From NCBI RefSeq assembly GCF_025466085.1, contig NZ_JANLOD010000021.1, forward strand, positions 1 to 64,000: a DNA stretch of 64,000 bases, given 5' to 3'. The notes under the pieces were generated by a model that was not told the origin of the DNA, did not search any database, and was given only the letters and a program-made list of their open reading frames with translations. A program made the translations under genes and the position numbers. Below are positions 18,001 to 27,033 of this stretch, piece after piece. This stretch comes from Pseudomonas sp. 14P_8.1_Bac3. GTDB lineage: Bacteria > Pseudomonadota > Gammaproteobacteria > Pseudomonadales > Pseudomonadaceae. Position 1 is the first letter of the stretch; each line of letters starts with the position of its first letter.

Positions 18001-21000
18001 CGGGTTGCTGTGGTATTCGGCATTGCCCTGGGCGTCCAGGGTCAGGTAGCCGTAGGCACCGTTGATCTGGGTGTTGAGGCCGCCATGCACCGGACTCGCC
18101 GTGTCGGAGCCGGCGCGCACGCCGACCACGCCGCCACCGGCTGCCAGGCCATCGGCGCCGGCAATGTCGTTCAACAACACGTTACCGCTGATGATGCCGC
18201 CTTCTGCAACGGAGGCCACGTCATGGACCGCTTTAGGCACATCGTCGACGATGTTCACCACAATGGTACTGGTGACCGTGTTACCCACCGCATCGGTGGC
18301 GCTGTAGGTGAACGTTTCAGTAACAGTATTGGCACCGTCATTGGCGTGCGGCGTGGTGCCGGCCGGCGACGTCAGGGTGTAGGTGTACGTGCCGTCGGCG
18401 TTGATCAGGATCTGGCCATACGCACCATGGTCGCTGCCGACCAGCGTGTAGGTGACCGTTCCCACGGCGCCGGTGACCGAACCGACCAGCGTGCCGGAAG
18501 CGGTTTCGCCAGTGTGGCCCGGATCACTGCCAGTGACGGTGCCGGCGGCCAGGTCCTGGCCGTCCTTGCTCAGGTCGAGGGCTTTTTCGAAGACGGTCAC
18601 GTCGTTATCGCTGACCGCCTTGATGCAGCTGTTGATGACGTCGATGGTGATCGTCGTGGTGCTTTCGTCACCGTCGGCGTCGCGAATGGTGTAGGTGAAC
18701 GTGTCGTGCTCGCCAGCGCCGTTCACCGAATTCGGGTTGCTGTGGTATTCGGCGTTGCCGTTGGCGTCCAGGGTCAGGTAGCCGTAGGTGCCGTTGATCT
18801 GGGTGTTGAGGCCGCCATGGACCGGGGTCGATGTGTCGGAGCCGGCGCGCACGCCGACCACGCCACCGCCGGCTGCCAGGCCATCGGCGCCGGCAATGTC
18901 GTTCAACAGCACGTTGCCACTGATGATGCCGCCTTCTGCAACGGAGGCCACTTCAGGTTTTGCGGTTGGCACGTCATCGACGATGTTCACCACAATGGTG
19001 CTGGTGACGGTGTTGCCCACGGCATCGGTGGCGCTGTAGGTGAACGTTTCAGTGACGGTATTGGCACCGTCGTTGGCGTGCGGCGTGGTGCCGGCCGGCG
19101 ACGTCAGGGTGTAGGTGTACGTGCCGTCGGCGTTGATCAGGATCTGGCCATACGTGCCGTGATCGCTGCCGACCAAGCTGTAGGTGACGGTGCCCACGGC
19201 ACCGGTGACCGAACCGACCAGCGTGCCGGAAGCGGTTTCGCCGGTGCTGCCCGGTTGGCTGCCAACCACGGTGCCGGGCGCCAGGTCCTGGCCGTCCTTG
19301 CTCAGGTCCAGGGCTTTTTCGTAGACGGTGACGTCGTTGTCGCTGACCGCCTTGATGCAGCTATTGATGACGTCAATGGTGATCGTCGTGGTGCTTTCGT
19401 CACCGTCGCCATCGCGGATGGTGTAGGTGAACGTGTCGTGCTCACCAGCGCCGTTCACCGAATTCGGGTTGCTGTGGTATTCGGCGTTGCCGTTGGCGTC
19501 CAGGGTCAGGTAGCCGTAGGTGCCGTTGATCTGGGTGTTGAGGCCGCCATGGACCGGGGTCGATGTGTCGGAGCCGGCGCGCACGCCGACCACGCCACCA
19601 CCGGATGCCAGGCCATCGGCGCCGGCAATGTCGTTCAAGAGCACGTTGCCACTGATGATGCCGCCTTCTGCAACGGAGGCCACTTCAGGTTTAGCGGTTG
19701 GCACGTCATCGACGATGTTCACCACAATGGTGCTGGTGACGGTGTTGCCCACGGCATCGGTGGCGCTGTAGGTAAACGTTTCCGTCACGGTATTGGCACC
19801 GTCGTTCGCTTGCGGCGTAGTGCCGGCCGGCGACGTCAGGGTGTAGGTGTACGTGCCATCGGCGTTGATCAGGATCTGGCCATACGTGCCGTGATCGCTG
19901 CCGACCAGGCTGTAGGTGACCGTGCCCACGGCGCCGGTGACCGAACCGACCAGCGTGCCGGAAGCGGTTTCGCCGGTGCTGCCCGGTTGGCTGCCGACCA
20001 CGGTGCCGGGCGCCAGGTCCTGGCCGTCCTTGCTCAAATCCAGAGCTTTTTCGTAGACGGTGACGTCGTTGTCGCTGACCGCCTTGATGCAGCTGTTGAT
20101 GACGTCAATGGTGATCGTCGTGGTGCTTTCGTCACCGTCGCCATCGCGGATGGTGTAGGTGAATGTGTCGGTCGCGCCAGCGCCACTCACCGCATTCGGG
20201 TTGCTGTGGTATTCGGCGTTGCCCTGGGCGTCCAGGGTCAGGTAGCCGTAGGCACCGTTGATCTGGGTGTTGAGGCCGCCATGCACCGGACTCGCCGTGT
20301 CGGAGCCGGCGCGCACGCCGACTACGCCACCACCGGCTGCCAGGCCATCGGCGCCGGCAATGTCGTTCAACAGCACGTTGCCGCTGATGATGCCGCCTTC
20401 TGCAACGGAGGCCACTTCAGGTTTTGCGGTTGGCACGTCATCGACGATGTTCACCACAATCGTGCTGGTGACGGTGTTGCCCAACGAGTCGGTAGCCTGG
20501 TACGTGAACGTTTCCGTCACGGTATTGGCACCGTCGTTCGCTTGCGGCGTAGTGCCGGCCGGCGACGTCAGGGTGTAGGTGTACGTGCCGTCGGCGTTGA
20601 TCAGGATCTGGCCATAGGTGCCGTGATCGCTGCCGACCAGGGCGTAGGTGACGGTGCCCACGGCACCGGTGACCGAACCGACCAGCGTGCCGGAAGCGGT
20701 TTCGCCGGTGCTGCCCGGTTGGCTGCCGACCACGGTGCCGGGCGCCAGGTCCTGGCCGTCCTTGCTCAGGTCCAGGGCTTTTTCGTAGACCGTAAGCTCA
20801 TGATCGCTGACGGCCGTGATGCAGCTGTTGTGCACGTCGATGGTGATGGTCGTGGTGCTTTCATCACCGTCGGCATCGCGCAAGGTGTAGGTGAACGTGT
20901 CGGTTGCGCCCGGGCCGCTGACCGCATTCGGGTTGCTGTGGTATTCAGCGTTGCCGTTGGCGTCCAGGGTCAGGTAACCGTAGGTGCCGTTGATCTGGGT

Positions 21001-22896
21001 ATTGAGGCCGCCGCTGACCGGGGTCGAAGTATCCGAGCCGGCGCGCACGCCAACCACGCCACCACCGGCCGCCGGGCCATCGGCGCCACCGACGTCGTTC
21101 CACAACACGTTACCGGTGACGATGCCACCTTCAGCGACCGAGGCCACATCAGGGTGAGCGGTCGGCGTGTCATCGATGATGTTGACGTCGATCTGCCCGG
21201 AAGCCGTGCTGCCGTCGACGTCAGTGGCGACAACGGTGAAGTGCTCGGAGATGCTGTTCGCACCGTCGGCATTCGGATGGGTGTCGCTGTAATTCAGCGT
21301 GTAGCTGTAGGTCACCACACCGGTGGCCGGGTTGTAGCCGGTGATGGTGAACGTGGCCCCCGTGTCGGTCACGGTCGATTGCGGGAAGCCTGCGGCCACA
21401 CCATTGGTGACCAGGGCGATGCCGCCCACGGTCAGGGTTTGCAGGCCATCCGGCGCGTTGACCGTGAAGTTGCCGGTCTGGGTCAGCGCCGCTGAATCAG
21501 GGTCGGTGCCGTAGGTCAGGTTTTTTTCGTAGACGGTCAGTTCGCCGCCAGGCACATCGAGGCCATTGAGGCTGACCGGGCTGTTATGGATGGTCAGCAC
21601 CAGGGTCGCAGTGCTGGTGTCACCGTCGGCATCGGTGAGGGTGTAGGTGAATTTTTCCGTGCCGTCGCCGCCTTCGTGCAGCGCCTTGAAATCGGCATCG
21701 TTGATGTTCAGTGTGTAGGTGTAAGTGCCGTTGGCGTTCAGCACCAGGGTGCCGTAAGTACCGGTGTAGGTGCCCGGGGTAATCGGACCGGAATCGGGTC
21801 CGGTCGGTACGCGGTCTGCGCCTTGCACGTCGTTGGTCAGGACGTTGCCTTCGAGCGTCAGGTGCGTCGGCGTGGCGGTCGTTGCATTGCTGTCGTCGAC
21901 CGCTTTCGGCACGTCATCGGTGATGTTGACGTCCAGCGTGCCAGTGGCGGTATCACCATCGCTGTCGCGGGCCACCACGGTGAATTGTTCGCTGAGGTTG
22001 TTGGTGCCGTCACCGGCCGAATGGGCTTCGTTGCCGTTGAGGGTGTAGCTGTAGCTCACCACGCCGGTGGCCGGGTTGTAGCCGGTCACGGTCAGGGTGT
22101 TGCCCAATTGGCTGGTGATCGATTGCGGGAACCCGGCGGCCACGCCGTTGGTGATCACGTTGATCCCGCCGATGCTGAGGCTGAGCAGTCCGTCGGGTGC
22201 CGATACGGTAAACGTACCGCTTTGAGTCAGCGCTCCCGGATTGTTGATCGAACCGTCCGGCAGGTTGGCTTCATTGACCGTCAGCTCACCGCCCTGTACC
22301 GACAGACCGGTGAGAGTGACGGGGTTATCCGGCACATCAGGAACAACGGGCGCAACCGGCGCGGCGGCCGCGTTGTCGCCGTTGTTCGGATCACCGGCCA
22401 GACGTTCAAGGGGAAATTCAGGGACGCCGTTGAAACCGGCCGTGGGGAAACCGATGGTTGGATCGACCCGCCCGCCGACTTCCTCCAGCAGCACGAAATT
22501 GTGCCCGCCGCCCAATGCACCACCCGTTCCCGGGGCGCCCGGACCCGCCGCCGTCGCTTCAGCCGTTTGAGTCGGGTCATCGCCGGCCGCAATGGCTTTT
22601 TGCAGTTGTTCGACATCGGTCAGTTGCGCCTGGGTCGGCGTCGCCGCTTCGGCGGTGTCCACGTGGGGCACCTGGTGCGCGAGCAATTGCGCATTCATCT
22701 GCAGGCTGCTGCCCCGCCCGAGGGTCAATTCCTGGCCGTTCTGCAAATGCACTGCCACCGCGCCTTCGGCTCCGGTCACCAGTTGATCGCCGGCAAACAG
22801 CCGATCTCCTTCGATCAAGGCGCGTCGGGTACCGTCACCCGCTTCAGCGAACACCTGACCAATGACCTTAGTGACGATACCGATGAGCGTTGCCAT
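15040..22896 (-). CDS. LapA/MapA-type giant RTX adhesin
   Basis: This 2618-residue surface adhesin should be exported by the adjacent type I system. The ATG at 22896 follows GGAGG with eight-base spacing; an earlier TTG (22920) is less likely. Order of domains: a retention module of about 110 residues (MATLIGIVTKVIGQVFAEAG); TAAG at residues 115-118, the LapG cleavage motif; VCBS-like modules ending in (D)DVP; about five near-identical 240-residue modules (residues about 690-1810); a von Willebrand A domain (about 1815-2000) with DVSGSMAD as metal site; further VCBS-like modules; and RTX nonapeptides (GGAGNDLL, GGLGNDVL; about 2350-2500). The C-terminal secretion region ends DHSLKVDTV. The size and separate secretion genes resemble P. 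fluorescens MapA more than LapA. There is no lapG or lapD nearby. Confidence 0.92.
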   Translation of the reverse strand: MATLIGIVTKVIGQVFAEAGDGTRRALIEGDRLFAGDQLVTGAEGAVAVHLQNGQELTLGRGSSLQMNAQLLAHQVPHVDTAEAATPTQAQLTDVEQLQKAIAAGDDPTQTAEATAAGPGAPGTGGALGGGHNFVLLEEVGGRVDPTIGFPTAGFNGVPEFPLERLAGDPNNGDNAAAAPVAPVVPDVPDNPVTLTGLSVQGGELTVNEANLPDGSINNPGALTQSGTFTVSAPDGLLSLSIGGINVITNGVAAGFPQSITSQLGNTLTVTGYNPATGVVSYSYTLNGNEAHSAGDGTNNLSEQFTVVARDSDGDTATGTLDVNITDDVPKAVDDSNATTATPTHLTLEGNVLTNDVQGADRVPTGPDSGPITPGTYTGTYGTLVLNANGTYTYTLNINDADFKALHEGGDGTEKFTYTLTDADGDTSTATLVLTIHNSPVSLNGLDVPGGELTVYEKNLTYGTDPDSAALTQTGNFTVNAPDGLQTLTVGGIALVTNGVAAGFPQSTVTDTGATFTITGYNPATGVVTYSYTLNYSDTHPNADGANSISEHFTVVATDVDGSTASGQIDVNIIDDTPTAHPDVASVAEGGIVTGNVLWNDVGGADGPAAGGGVVGVRAGSDTSTPVSGGLNTQINGTYGYLTLDANGNAEYHSNPNAVSGPGATDTFTYTLRDADGDESTTTITIDVHNSCITAVSDHELTVYEKALDLSKDGQDLAPGTVVGSQPGSTGETASGTLVGSVTGAVGTVTYALVGSDHGTYGQILINADGTYTYTLTSPAGTTPQANDGANTVTETFTYQATDSLGNTVTSTIVVNIVDDVPTAKPEVASVAEGGIISGNVLLNDIAGADGLAAGGGVVGVRAGSDTASPVHGGLNTQINGAYGYLTLDAQGNAEYHSNPNAVSGAGATDTFTYTIRDGDGDESTTTITIDVINSCIKAVSDNDVTVYEKALDLSKDGQDLAPGTVVGSQPGSTGETASGTLVGSVTGAVGTVTYSLVGSDHGTYGQILINADGTYTYTLTSPAGTTPQANDGANTVTETFTYSATDAVGNTVTSTIVVNIVDDVPTAKPEVASVAEGGIISGNVLLNDIAGADGLASGGGVVGVRAGSDTSTPVHGGLNTQINGTYGYLTLDANGNAEYHSNPNSVNGAGEHDTFTYTIRDGDGDESTTTITIDVINSCIKAVSDNDVTVYEKALDLSKDGQDLAPGTVVGSQPGSTGETASGTLVGSVTGAVGTVTYSLVGSDHGTYGQILINADGTYTYTLTSPAGTTPHANDGANTVTETFTYSATDAVGNTVTSTIVVNIVDDVPTAKPEVASVAEGGIISGNVLLNDIAGADGLAAGGGVVGVRAGSDTSTPVHGGLNTQINGTYGYLTLDANGNAEYHSNPNSVNGAGEHDTFTYTIRDADGDESTTTITIDVINSCIKAVSDNDVTVFEKALDLSKDGQDLAAGTVTGSDPGHTGETASGTLVGSVTGAVGTVTYTLVGSDHGAYGQILINADGTYTYTLTSPAGTTPHANDGANTVTETFTYSATDAVGNTVTSTIVVNIVDDVPKAVHDVASVAEGGIISGNVLLNDIAGADGLAAGGGVVGVRAGSDTASPVHGGLNTQINGAYGYLTLDAQGNAEYHSNPNAVSGAGATDTFTYTIRDSDGDESTTTISIDVHNACITATPDNDVTVYEKALDLSKDGQDLAPGTVVGSDPGHTGETGSGTLVGSVTGAVGTVTYTLVGSDHGTYGQILLNPDGTYTYTLTSPASTTPNANNGANTLSESFTYKATDALGNSSISTIKVNIVDDVPKAVPAERSVAAVEIDTNLLLVVDVSGSMADASGVDGLSRLALAKQAISALLDKYDDLGDVKVQIVTFSSNATDKTSVWVDVAGAKAIISGLSAGGNTNYDAAVAVAKTAFDTNGKLEGAQNVGYFFSDGKPNDGAMDKTEEAAWKAFLEEHNIKNYAIGLGKDISSGYIDPLAYDGSNGVGHGTNTNATVVTDLNQLNSVLSGTVVGAPVTGSLLGEGGTFGADGGFIKSITVDGTTYSYDPKGNSNQGSLNFSGGANHGTFNTVNNTLSIATDGKGTLVVNLDTGEYTYTSQKTTSTVITENIGYTVSDNDGDLASSTLVVKVIPNAPPVAVDDHVITNILSGSVAVPGEALLANDTDPNGDTLTATPTTFNTGWIAKGADFTGTNQNFSFTGSNAQSVSIARSAFVANTAAMTAVLVVSGALGAVTTNNTNDEDRITVTLKQGETLNLDHTLAAGHVTMEYSVNGGQFQPIGDGQTITAAVDGTYQIHITNIDNGGSGGKGAENYQLTMTVDYSGAHNTTPDYHGTYTASDNHGGSDSAAVSITYQEGHTLTGTAGDDVLVAGTGNNVINAGDGNDVLTAGAGNNELHGGAGNDLLYSGPGNDLLDGGDGIDTASYAHATAGVKVDLSLLGPQNTIGAGIDTLTSIENLTGSNFDDKLTGDSHNNVITGGLGNDVLNGGGGDDLLIGGLGNNTLTGGAGADTFQWLKGNSGHDVVTDFTPGTDKLDLSQLLQGENSTAASLDDYLHFKVTGSGDSLVTSIDVSSMAGAAPNQTIDLAGVNLASHYGVTPGAGGVIAGADTATIINGMLNDHSLKVDTV
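17890..20825 (-). repeat. Four tandem ~730-bp repeats inside the adhesin gene
   Basis: The module starting CI(T/K)AVSD or CITATPDN recurs with DNA marks at about 20818, 20088, 19352, 18620 and 17892, so the period is about 730 bases. The copies differ at few positions, mainly swaps such as TYSLV/TYALV/TYTLV and PQAND/PHAND. Two diverged partial copies flank the array. The repeats encode VCBS-like beta domains. Such arrays vary in copy number between strains and are a known trouble spot for short-read assembly. Confidence 0.85.
22543..22554 (-). other. Predicted LapG cleavage motif TAAG
   Basis: These codons encode TAAG at residues 115-118, directly after the retention module. In P. fluorescens LapA, the LapG protease cuts between the two alanines of this motif to release the adhesin from the outer membrane. 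The match in sequence and position is strong; that LapG acts on this protein is inferred. Confidence 0.75.
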
Positions 22897-23487
22897 GTGC
22901 ATTTCCTCCGCTGCCGACAACTGTCGGCATCCTGTTGTTTGCGAAGAAGGTGCTCACGGTTTGAACGGATACCGGCGGATCGTCTACAGGGCAGCGCTTG
23001 CCAATCAAGCTGCTGCCCTGGCGACATTCTCGCCAAGCATGTCGCCCGCTGCCGAGGTGCTCCGCTTCGGCATAAAACCCAATGTATTCAATAACATCGG
23101 ATTCCCGTTGCGAAACAACCTGACCAGCGGGCGATGCGTAACGGTTTTGAACCACCAAGTGACAAAAAACCGTCACCTGAAAACCACTACGCGTCCCTCC
23201 CCTCAAACACCTTCTTCGCCCAATATCGATCAGTGGGTGAAACTTTTCTCAACCCTCTATAAGCTCCCTAGAGCTCGGAAACCAAGGGCTTACAGAATGA
23301 ACAATGTGCTGGATTTTGCATAGCGCATAAGTTTATTTTGGAATAAGCGTTATGAAAAAAACTTCTAAGCTTCTTTTGAGAATGTTCTTAGCTCTGATGT
23401 TACAAGTATGAAACGGTTTTACCTATAAATGCCGTCAAATATTTGGCGACAGATAAAGCACCATTAGGATTTCAGGGAGATGTACCC
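22897..23487. promoter_or_regulatory. Divergent intergenic region between adhesin and secretion operon
   Basis: About 590 bases separate the two divergent coding regions. I see no gene in it. The right-hand part (about 23320-23430) is much more AT-rich than the rest of the window, typical of a promoter. TATAAA at 23424-23429 could be a -10 box, with a weak TTACAA 18 bases upstream. The sequence GTCAAATATTTGGC at 23434-23447 resembles the FleQ binding pattern (GTCAA-N4-TTGAC) with one imperfect arm. The left side holds the GGAGG that serves the adhesin. Confidence 0.5.
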
Positions 23488-24846
23488 ATGCGCCGATTGA
23501 CCCCTCTTTGCAGTGCGATTCTATTGGCCATGGCCTGCACTTCTCAGGCTCACGCCATGTCGCTGACCGAGGCGATCCAGAGCACCATCGCCACTCACCC
23601 GGAACTGGCCTCGCGGGTCGACAGCCGCCTGTCAGCGGATGAAGACGTAAAAGTCGCCAAAGGCGGGTTTTACCCATCCGTAGATTTGAATGCCGCGTAC
23701 GGGCGCGGGTACAGCGACAACACCAACACCCGGGCCTTCGGCAATCACCACACTGAAATCCTGACCTATACCCAATCGGAACTGCGTTTGCGGCAGATGC
23801 TCTTCGATGGTTTCAATACCTCCAACGAAGTCGAGCGCACCAAAGGCGTGGTCAACTCCCGCGCCTATTATGCCCAGGGCACCGCTCAGGACCTGGCCCT
23901 GCGCACCATCGAGGTCTACCTCGAAGTGCTCAAGCGTCGCGAACTGGTGACGTTGGCCAAGAACAACCTGCAGGCGCACTTGCGGGTCAACGACCAGATC
24001 GGCCTGCGCACCCAGCGCGGCATCGGCAGCAACGCCGACGCCGATCAGTCCGTGGCTCGTCGCGCCCTCGCGGAAAACAACCTCGATACTGCCGAAGTCG
24101 ACCTCGCCGATTCCGAAGCGAATTTCTTCGCCGTCACCGGGCGCATGCCCGATGAGCTGGAAACGCTGCCGTCGATTCGCGGCGAGTTGCCGACCACACT
24201 GCAAGACGCCCAACAGAGCATGGTCGACAACAACCCCTACCTGAAATCCGCCCAGGCTGACGTGCAGTCGGCCGAAAGCCAGTACGAAGTCGCCAAATCG
24301 CCGTTCTACCCGCGCTTCGACGCCGAAGCGGCGGTGGGTGCCAACAACAACGTCGCTGGCGAAGAAGGCCACGACAACGAATGGCGCGTGGGCATCGTGA
24401 TGAACTACAACCTGTTCCGCGGTGGTAGCGACAAGGCCCGTCTGGCCTCCGATGCACACAAGATCAACCAGGCCATGGACATCCGTAACAACGCCCTGCG
24501 CCAGCTGAACGAGAACATCCACCTGGCGTGGAACGCCATGCTCAACGCCCGTAAGCAGACGCCGACCGCCCGCGAATACGCCGAAACCACCACCCGCGTG
24601 CGGGCGGCCTATCAGGACCAGTTCGGCCTTGGCCAACGGACCCTGCTCGACGTGCTCGACAGCGAAAACGAACTCTACAATGCGAACCGTCGCTACACCG
24701 AAGTCCGTTATACCGAGGAATACTCGATGTACCGTGTGCTGGCGAACATGGGTGAGTTGTTGAGCAAACAGCGCGTGGTGCTGCCCGCCGATGCGATCGC
24801 CCGGTCCGAAGTGAAAAGCGAAGCCCGCCTGCCGGAACTGCGATAA
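23488..24846 (+). CDS. TolC-family outer-membrane channel (LapE/MapE-like)
   Basis: This 452-residue protein is the outer-membrane part of the type I secretion machine. A signal peptide (MRRLTPLCSAILLAMACTSQAHA) is followed by MSLTEAIQSTIATHPELASR. Two TolC repeats follow, each with long helices (NADADQSVARRALAENNLDTAEVDL; SENELYNANRRYTEVRYTEEYS). The ATG at 23488 follows AGGGAGA; an open frame begins 45 bases earlier without a good ribosome-binding site. In the LapA system this channel also holds the adhesin retention module at the surface. It heads the operon tolC-ABC-hlyD, divergent from the adhesin. Confidence 0.9.
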   Translation: MRRLTPLCSAILLAMACTSQAHAMSLTEAIQSTIATHPELASRVDSRLSADEDVKVAKGGFYPSVDLNAAYGRGYSDNTNTRAFGNHHTEILTYTQSELRLRQMLFDGFNTSNEVERTKGVVNSRAYYAQGTAQDLALRTIEVYLEVLKRRELVTLAKNNLQAHLRVNDQIGLRTQRGIGSNADADQSVARRALAENNLDTAEVDLADSEANFFAVTGRMPDELETLPSIRGELPTTLQDAQQSMVDNNPYLKSAQADVQSAESQYEVAKSPFYPRFDAEAAVGANNNVAGEEGHDNEWRVGIVMNYNLFRGGSDKARLASDAHKINQAMDIRNNALRQLNENIHLAWNAMLNARKQTPTAREYAETTTRVRAAYQDQFGLGQRTLLDVLDSENELYNANRRYTEVRYTEEYSMYRVLANMGELLSKQRVVLPADAIARSEVKSEARLPELR

Positions 24847-24864
24847 AGCAATGGAGCGATCAAT

Positions 24865-27024
24865 GTGACCAGCATGGAACCCGGCAACACCGGTGTCGAT
24901 CCGCGGCTGAGCTTCGATGACCCACTGCTCGACGGTCTGCTGATTCTCTGCAAACTTCATGGCGCGACGGTCAGTCGCGCCAGCCTGAGTGCCGGGCTGC
25001 CAATGGCACACCAACGCTTGAGCCTGGACCTGCTGCCCCGCGCAGCAGCCCGGGCCAGTTTGCAGGCGCGGCTGTTGAGCCGCGACCTGCAAGACATTTC
25101 CGCCCTCAACCTGCCGGTGATGCTGATCCTCAACAACGGCCGCACCGCGATCCTGCGGCGCTTCGGCGACGACGGCCGCCTGCTGATTCTGCCGAGCGAA
25201 GCGGACGGCGGCGAGCAATGGGTCAGCCGCGAAGAACTCAGCGAAAACTACAGCGGCCAGGCGTTATTCGCACGGCCGCGGCATGAACTCGAAGACTTGC
25301 GTTCGCCGTTGGTGCCGCGGGTCGAGGCGTGGTTTCGTGACACGCTGAAACTGTCGAAATGGCTGTACAGCGACGCGATCCTGGCAAGTTTCCTGATCAA
25401 CCTGCTGGGGCTGATGGTGCCGCTGTTCGTGATGCAGACCTACGACCGGGTGGTGCCGAACCAGGCCACGTCCACCTTGTGGGTGTTGTCCATCGGTTTG
25501 CTGATCGGCACCGGTTTCGAACTGGCGTTGCGGGTTGTCCGCGCGCACTTGCTGGACACCGCTGGCAAGAAAACCGATGTGATCCTGTCCGCGACATTGT
25601 TCGAACGCATCACTGGCATGTCGATGAAAGCGCGGCCGGCGACCATCGGCGGTTTTGCCCAAAGCATTCATGACTTCCAGGGCCTGCGTGAATTCCTCAC
25701 GGCCGTCACCCTGACCAGTCTGATCGACCTGCCCTTCGCCGTGCTGATGCTGGTGGTGATCGGCCTGCTCGGTGGCTGGCTGGTGGTGATTCCCTTGCTG
25801 GCCTTCCCGATCACCATCATGTTCGCGATGGTGATCCAGGCGCGCCTGCGCGACACCGTGCAAAAAAGCCTGACCCTCGGCGCCGAACGCCAGGCCCTGC
25901 TGATCGAAACCCTCGGCGGCCTGGAAACGCTCAAGGCGTGCAGCGCCGAAAGTGAACGCCAGCACAAATGGGAAAGTACCCACGGCGCCCTCACCCGCCT
26001 CGACAGCCATGCGCGCAACCTCTCGGCGCTGGCCACCAACGGCACCTTATTCATCCAGCAATTTTCCGGCATGGCGACCATCGTTGCCGGGGTCTACAGC
26101 ATCATCGCCGGTAACCTCAGCGTCGGCGCGCTGGTGGCGACGTACATGCTCGGCAGCCGCGTGCTCGCACCGCTGGGCCAGATCGCCGGGTTGATCACGC
26201 GCTATCAGCAAGCGCAACTGACAATGAAAAGCACTGACGCGTTGATGGGTCTGCCGCAAGAACGCGACGCCAGACAGCGCCCGCTGGAACGTACGCAACT
26301 GCAGGGCGCCCTCGATGTCAGCGGCGTGACCTTCCACTACAACGGCCAGAACGCACCGGCGCTGAATAACATCAGTTTCAGCATGAAGCCCGGTGAACGG
26401 ATCGGCATCATCGGTCGCAGCGGCTCGGGCAAAAGTACCCTGGGCCGACTGGTAATGGGCTTCTACGAACCCGAAGCAGGCCAACTGCTGCTCGATGGCC
26501 TGGACCTGCGGCAACTGGATGTGGCCGACCTGCGCCAACAGATCGGTTATGTTGCCCATGACCTGCCCCTGCTGGCCGGCAGCCTGCGCGATAACCTGAC
26601 CCTTGGTGCGCGTTACATCAGCGATTCGCGGATGCTGGAAGTCGCCGAACTGACCGGCGTCACCGAACTCGCGCGTCAGCACCCGCAAGGGTTTGACCGG
26701 CCTGTGGGCGAACGCGGTCAGTTGTTGTCCGGTGGGCAGCGCCAGGCCGTGCTGCTGGCACGGGCATTGTTGCTCGACCCGCCGATCATGCTGCTCGATG
26801 AACCTACCAGCGCCATGGACAACAGCAGCGAAGACGCTCTGCGGCAAAAACTGCACGGTTGGGTCCAGGGCAAGACCCTGTTGCTGGTGACTCATCGCAC
26901 CTCGATGCTCAGCCTGGTGGATCGACTGGTGGTGCTGGACAACGGGAGGATCGTCGCCGACGGTCCGAAAGAAGCAGTCATCGATGCACTGCGCAAGGGC
27001 CGCGTCGGCTCTGCGGCCGTCTAG
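24865..27024 (+). CDS. Type I secretion permease/ATPase (LapB/MapB-like)
   Basis: This 719-residue ABC exporter is the inner-membrane engine of the secretion system. An N-terminal C39-peptidase-like domain (about 1-135) has no catalytic Cys, as in the CLD domains of RTX exporters that bind but do not cut their cargo. Six membrane segments lie at about 165-430. The ATPase has GRSGSGKST (about 517), LSGGQRQ and IMLLDEPTSAMD. The GTG at 24865 has GGAG eight bases upstream; an ATG nine bases further is an alternative. It lies 18 bases after the TolC gene and 9 bases before the HlyD gene. Confidence 0.92.
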   Translation: MTSMEPGNTGVDPRLSFDDPLLDGLLILCKLHGATVSRASLSAGLPMAHQRLSLDLLPRAAARASLQARLLSRDLQDISALNLPVMLILNNGRTAILRRFGDDGRLLILPSEADGGEQWVSREELSENYSGQALFARPRHELEDLRSPLVPRVEAWFRDTLKLSKWLYSDAILASFLINLLGLMVPLFVMQTYDRVVPNQATSTLWVLSIGLLIGTGFELALRVVRAHLLDTAGKKTDVILSATLFERITGMSMKARPATIGGFAQSIHDFQGLREFLTAVTLTSLIDLPFAVLMLVVIGLLGGWLVVIPLLAFPITIMFAMVIQARLRDTVQKSLTLGAERQALLIETLGGLETLKACSAESERQHKWESTHGALTRLDSHARNLSALATNGTLFIQQFSGMATIVAGVYSIIAGNLSVGALVATYMLGSRVLAPLGQIAGLITRYQQAQLTMKSTDALMGLPQERDARQRPLERTQLQGALDVSGVTFHYNGQNAPALNNISFSMKPGERIGIIGRSGSGKSTLGRLVMGFYEPEAGQLLLDGLDLRQLDVADLRQQIGYVAHDLPLLAGSLRDNLTLGARYISDSRMLEVAELTGVTELARQHPQGFDRPVGERGQLLSGGQRQAVLLARALLLDPPIMLLDEPTSAMDNSSEDALRQKLHGWVQGKTLLLVTHRTSMLSLVDRLVVLDNGRIVADGPKEAVIDALRKGRVGSAAV

Positions 27025-27033
27025 GGAGCCGCC

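Noticed and set aside
17695..21495. 1266-codon open frame on the plus strand across the adhesin repeats
   Set aside because: It lies opposite the adhesin gene and repeats with the same 730-base period. Its composition (many G, V, A, D and R residues) is what an antisense frame of GC-rich repeats gives. No signal, domain or ribosome-binding site supports it.
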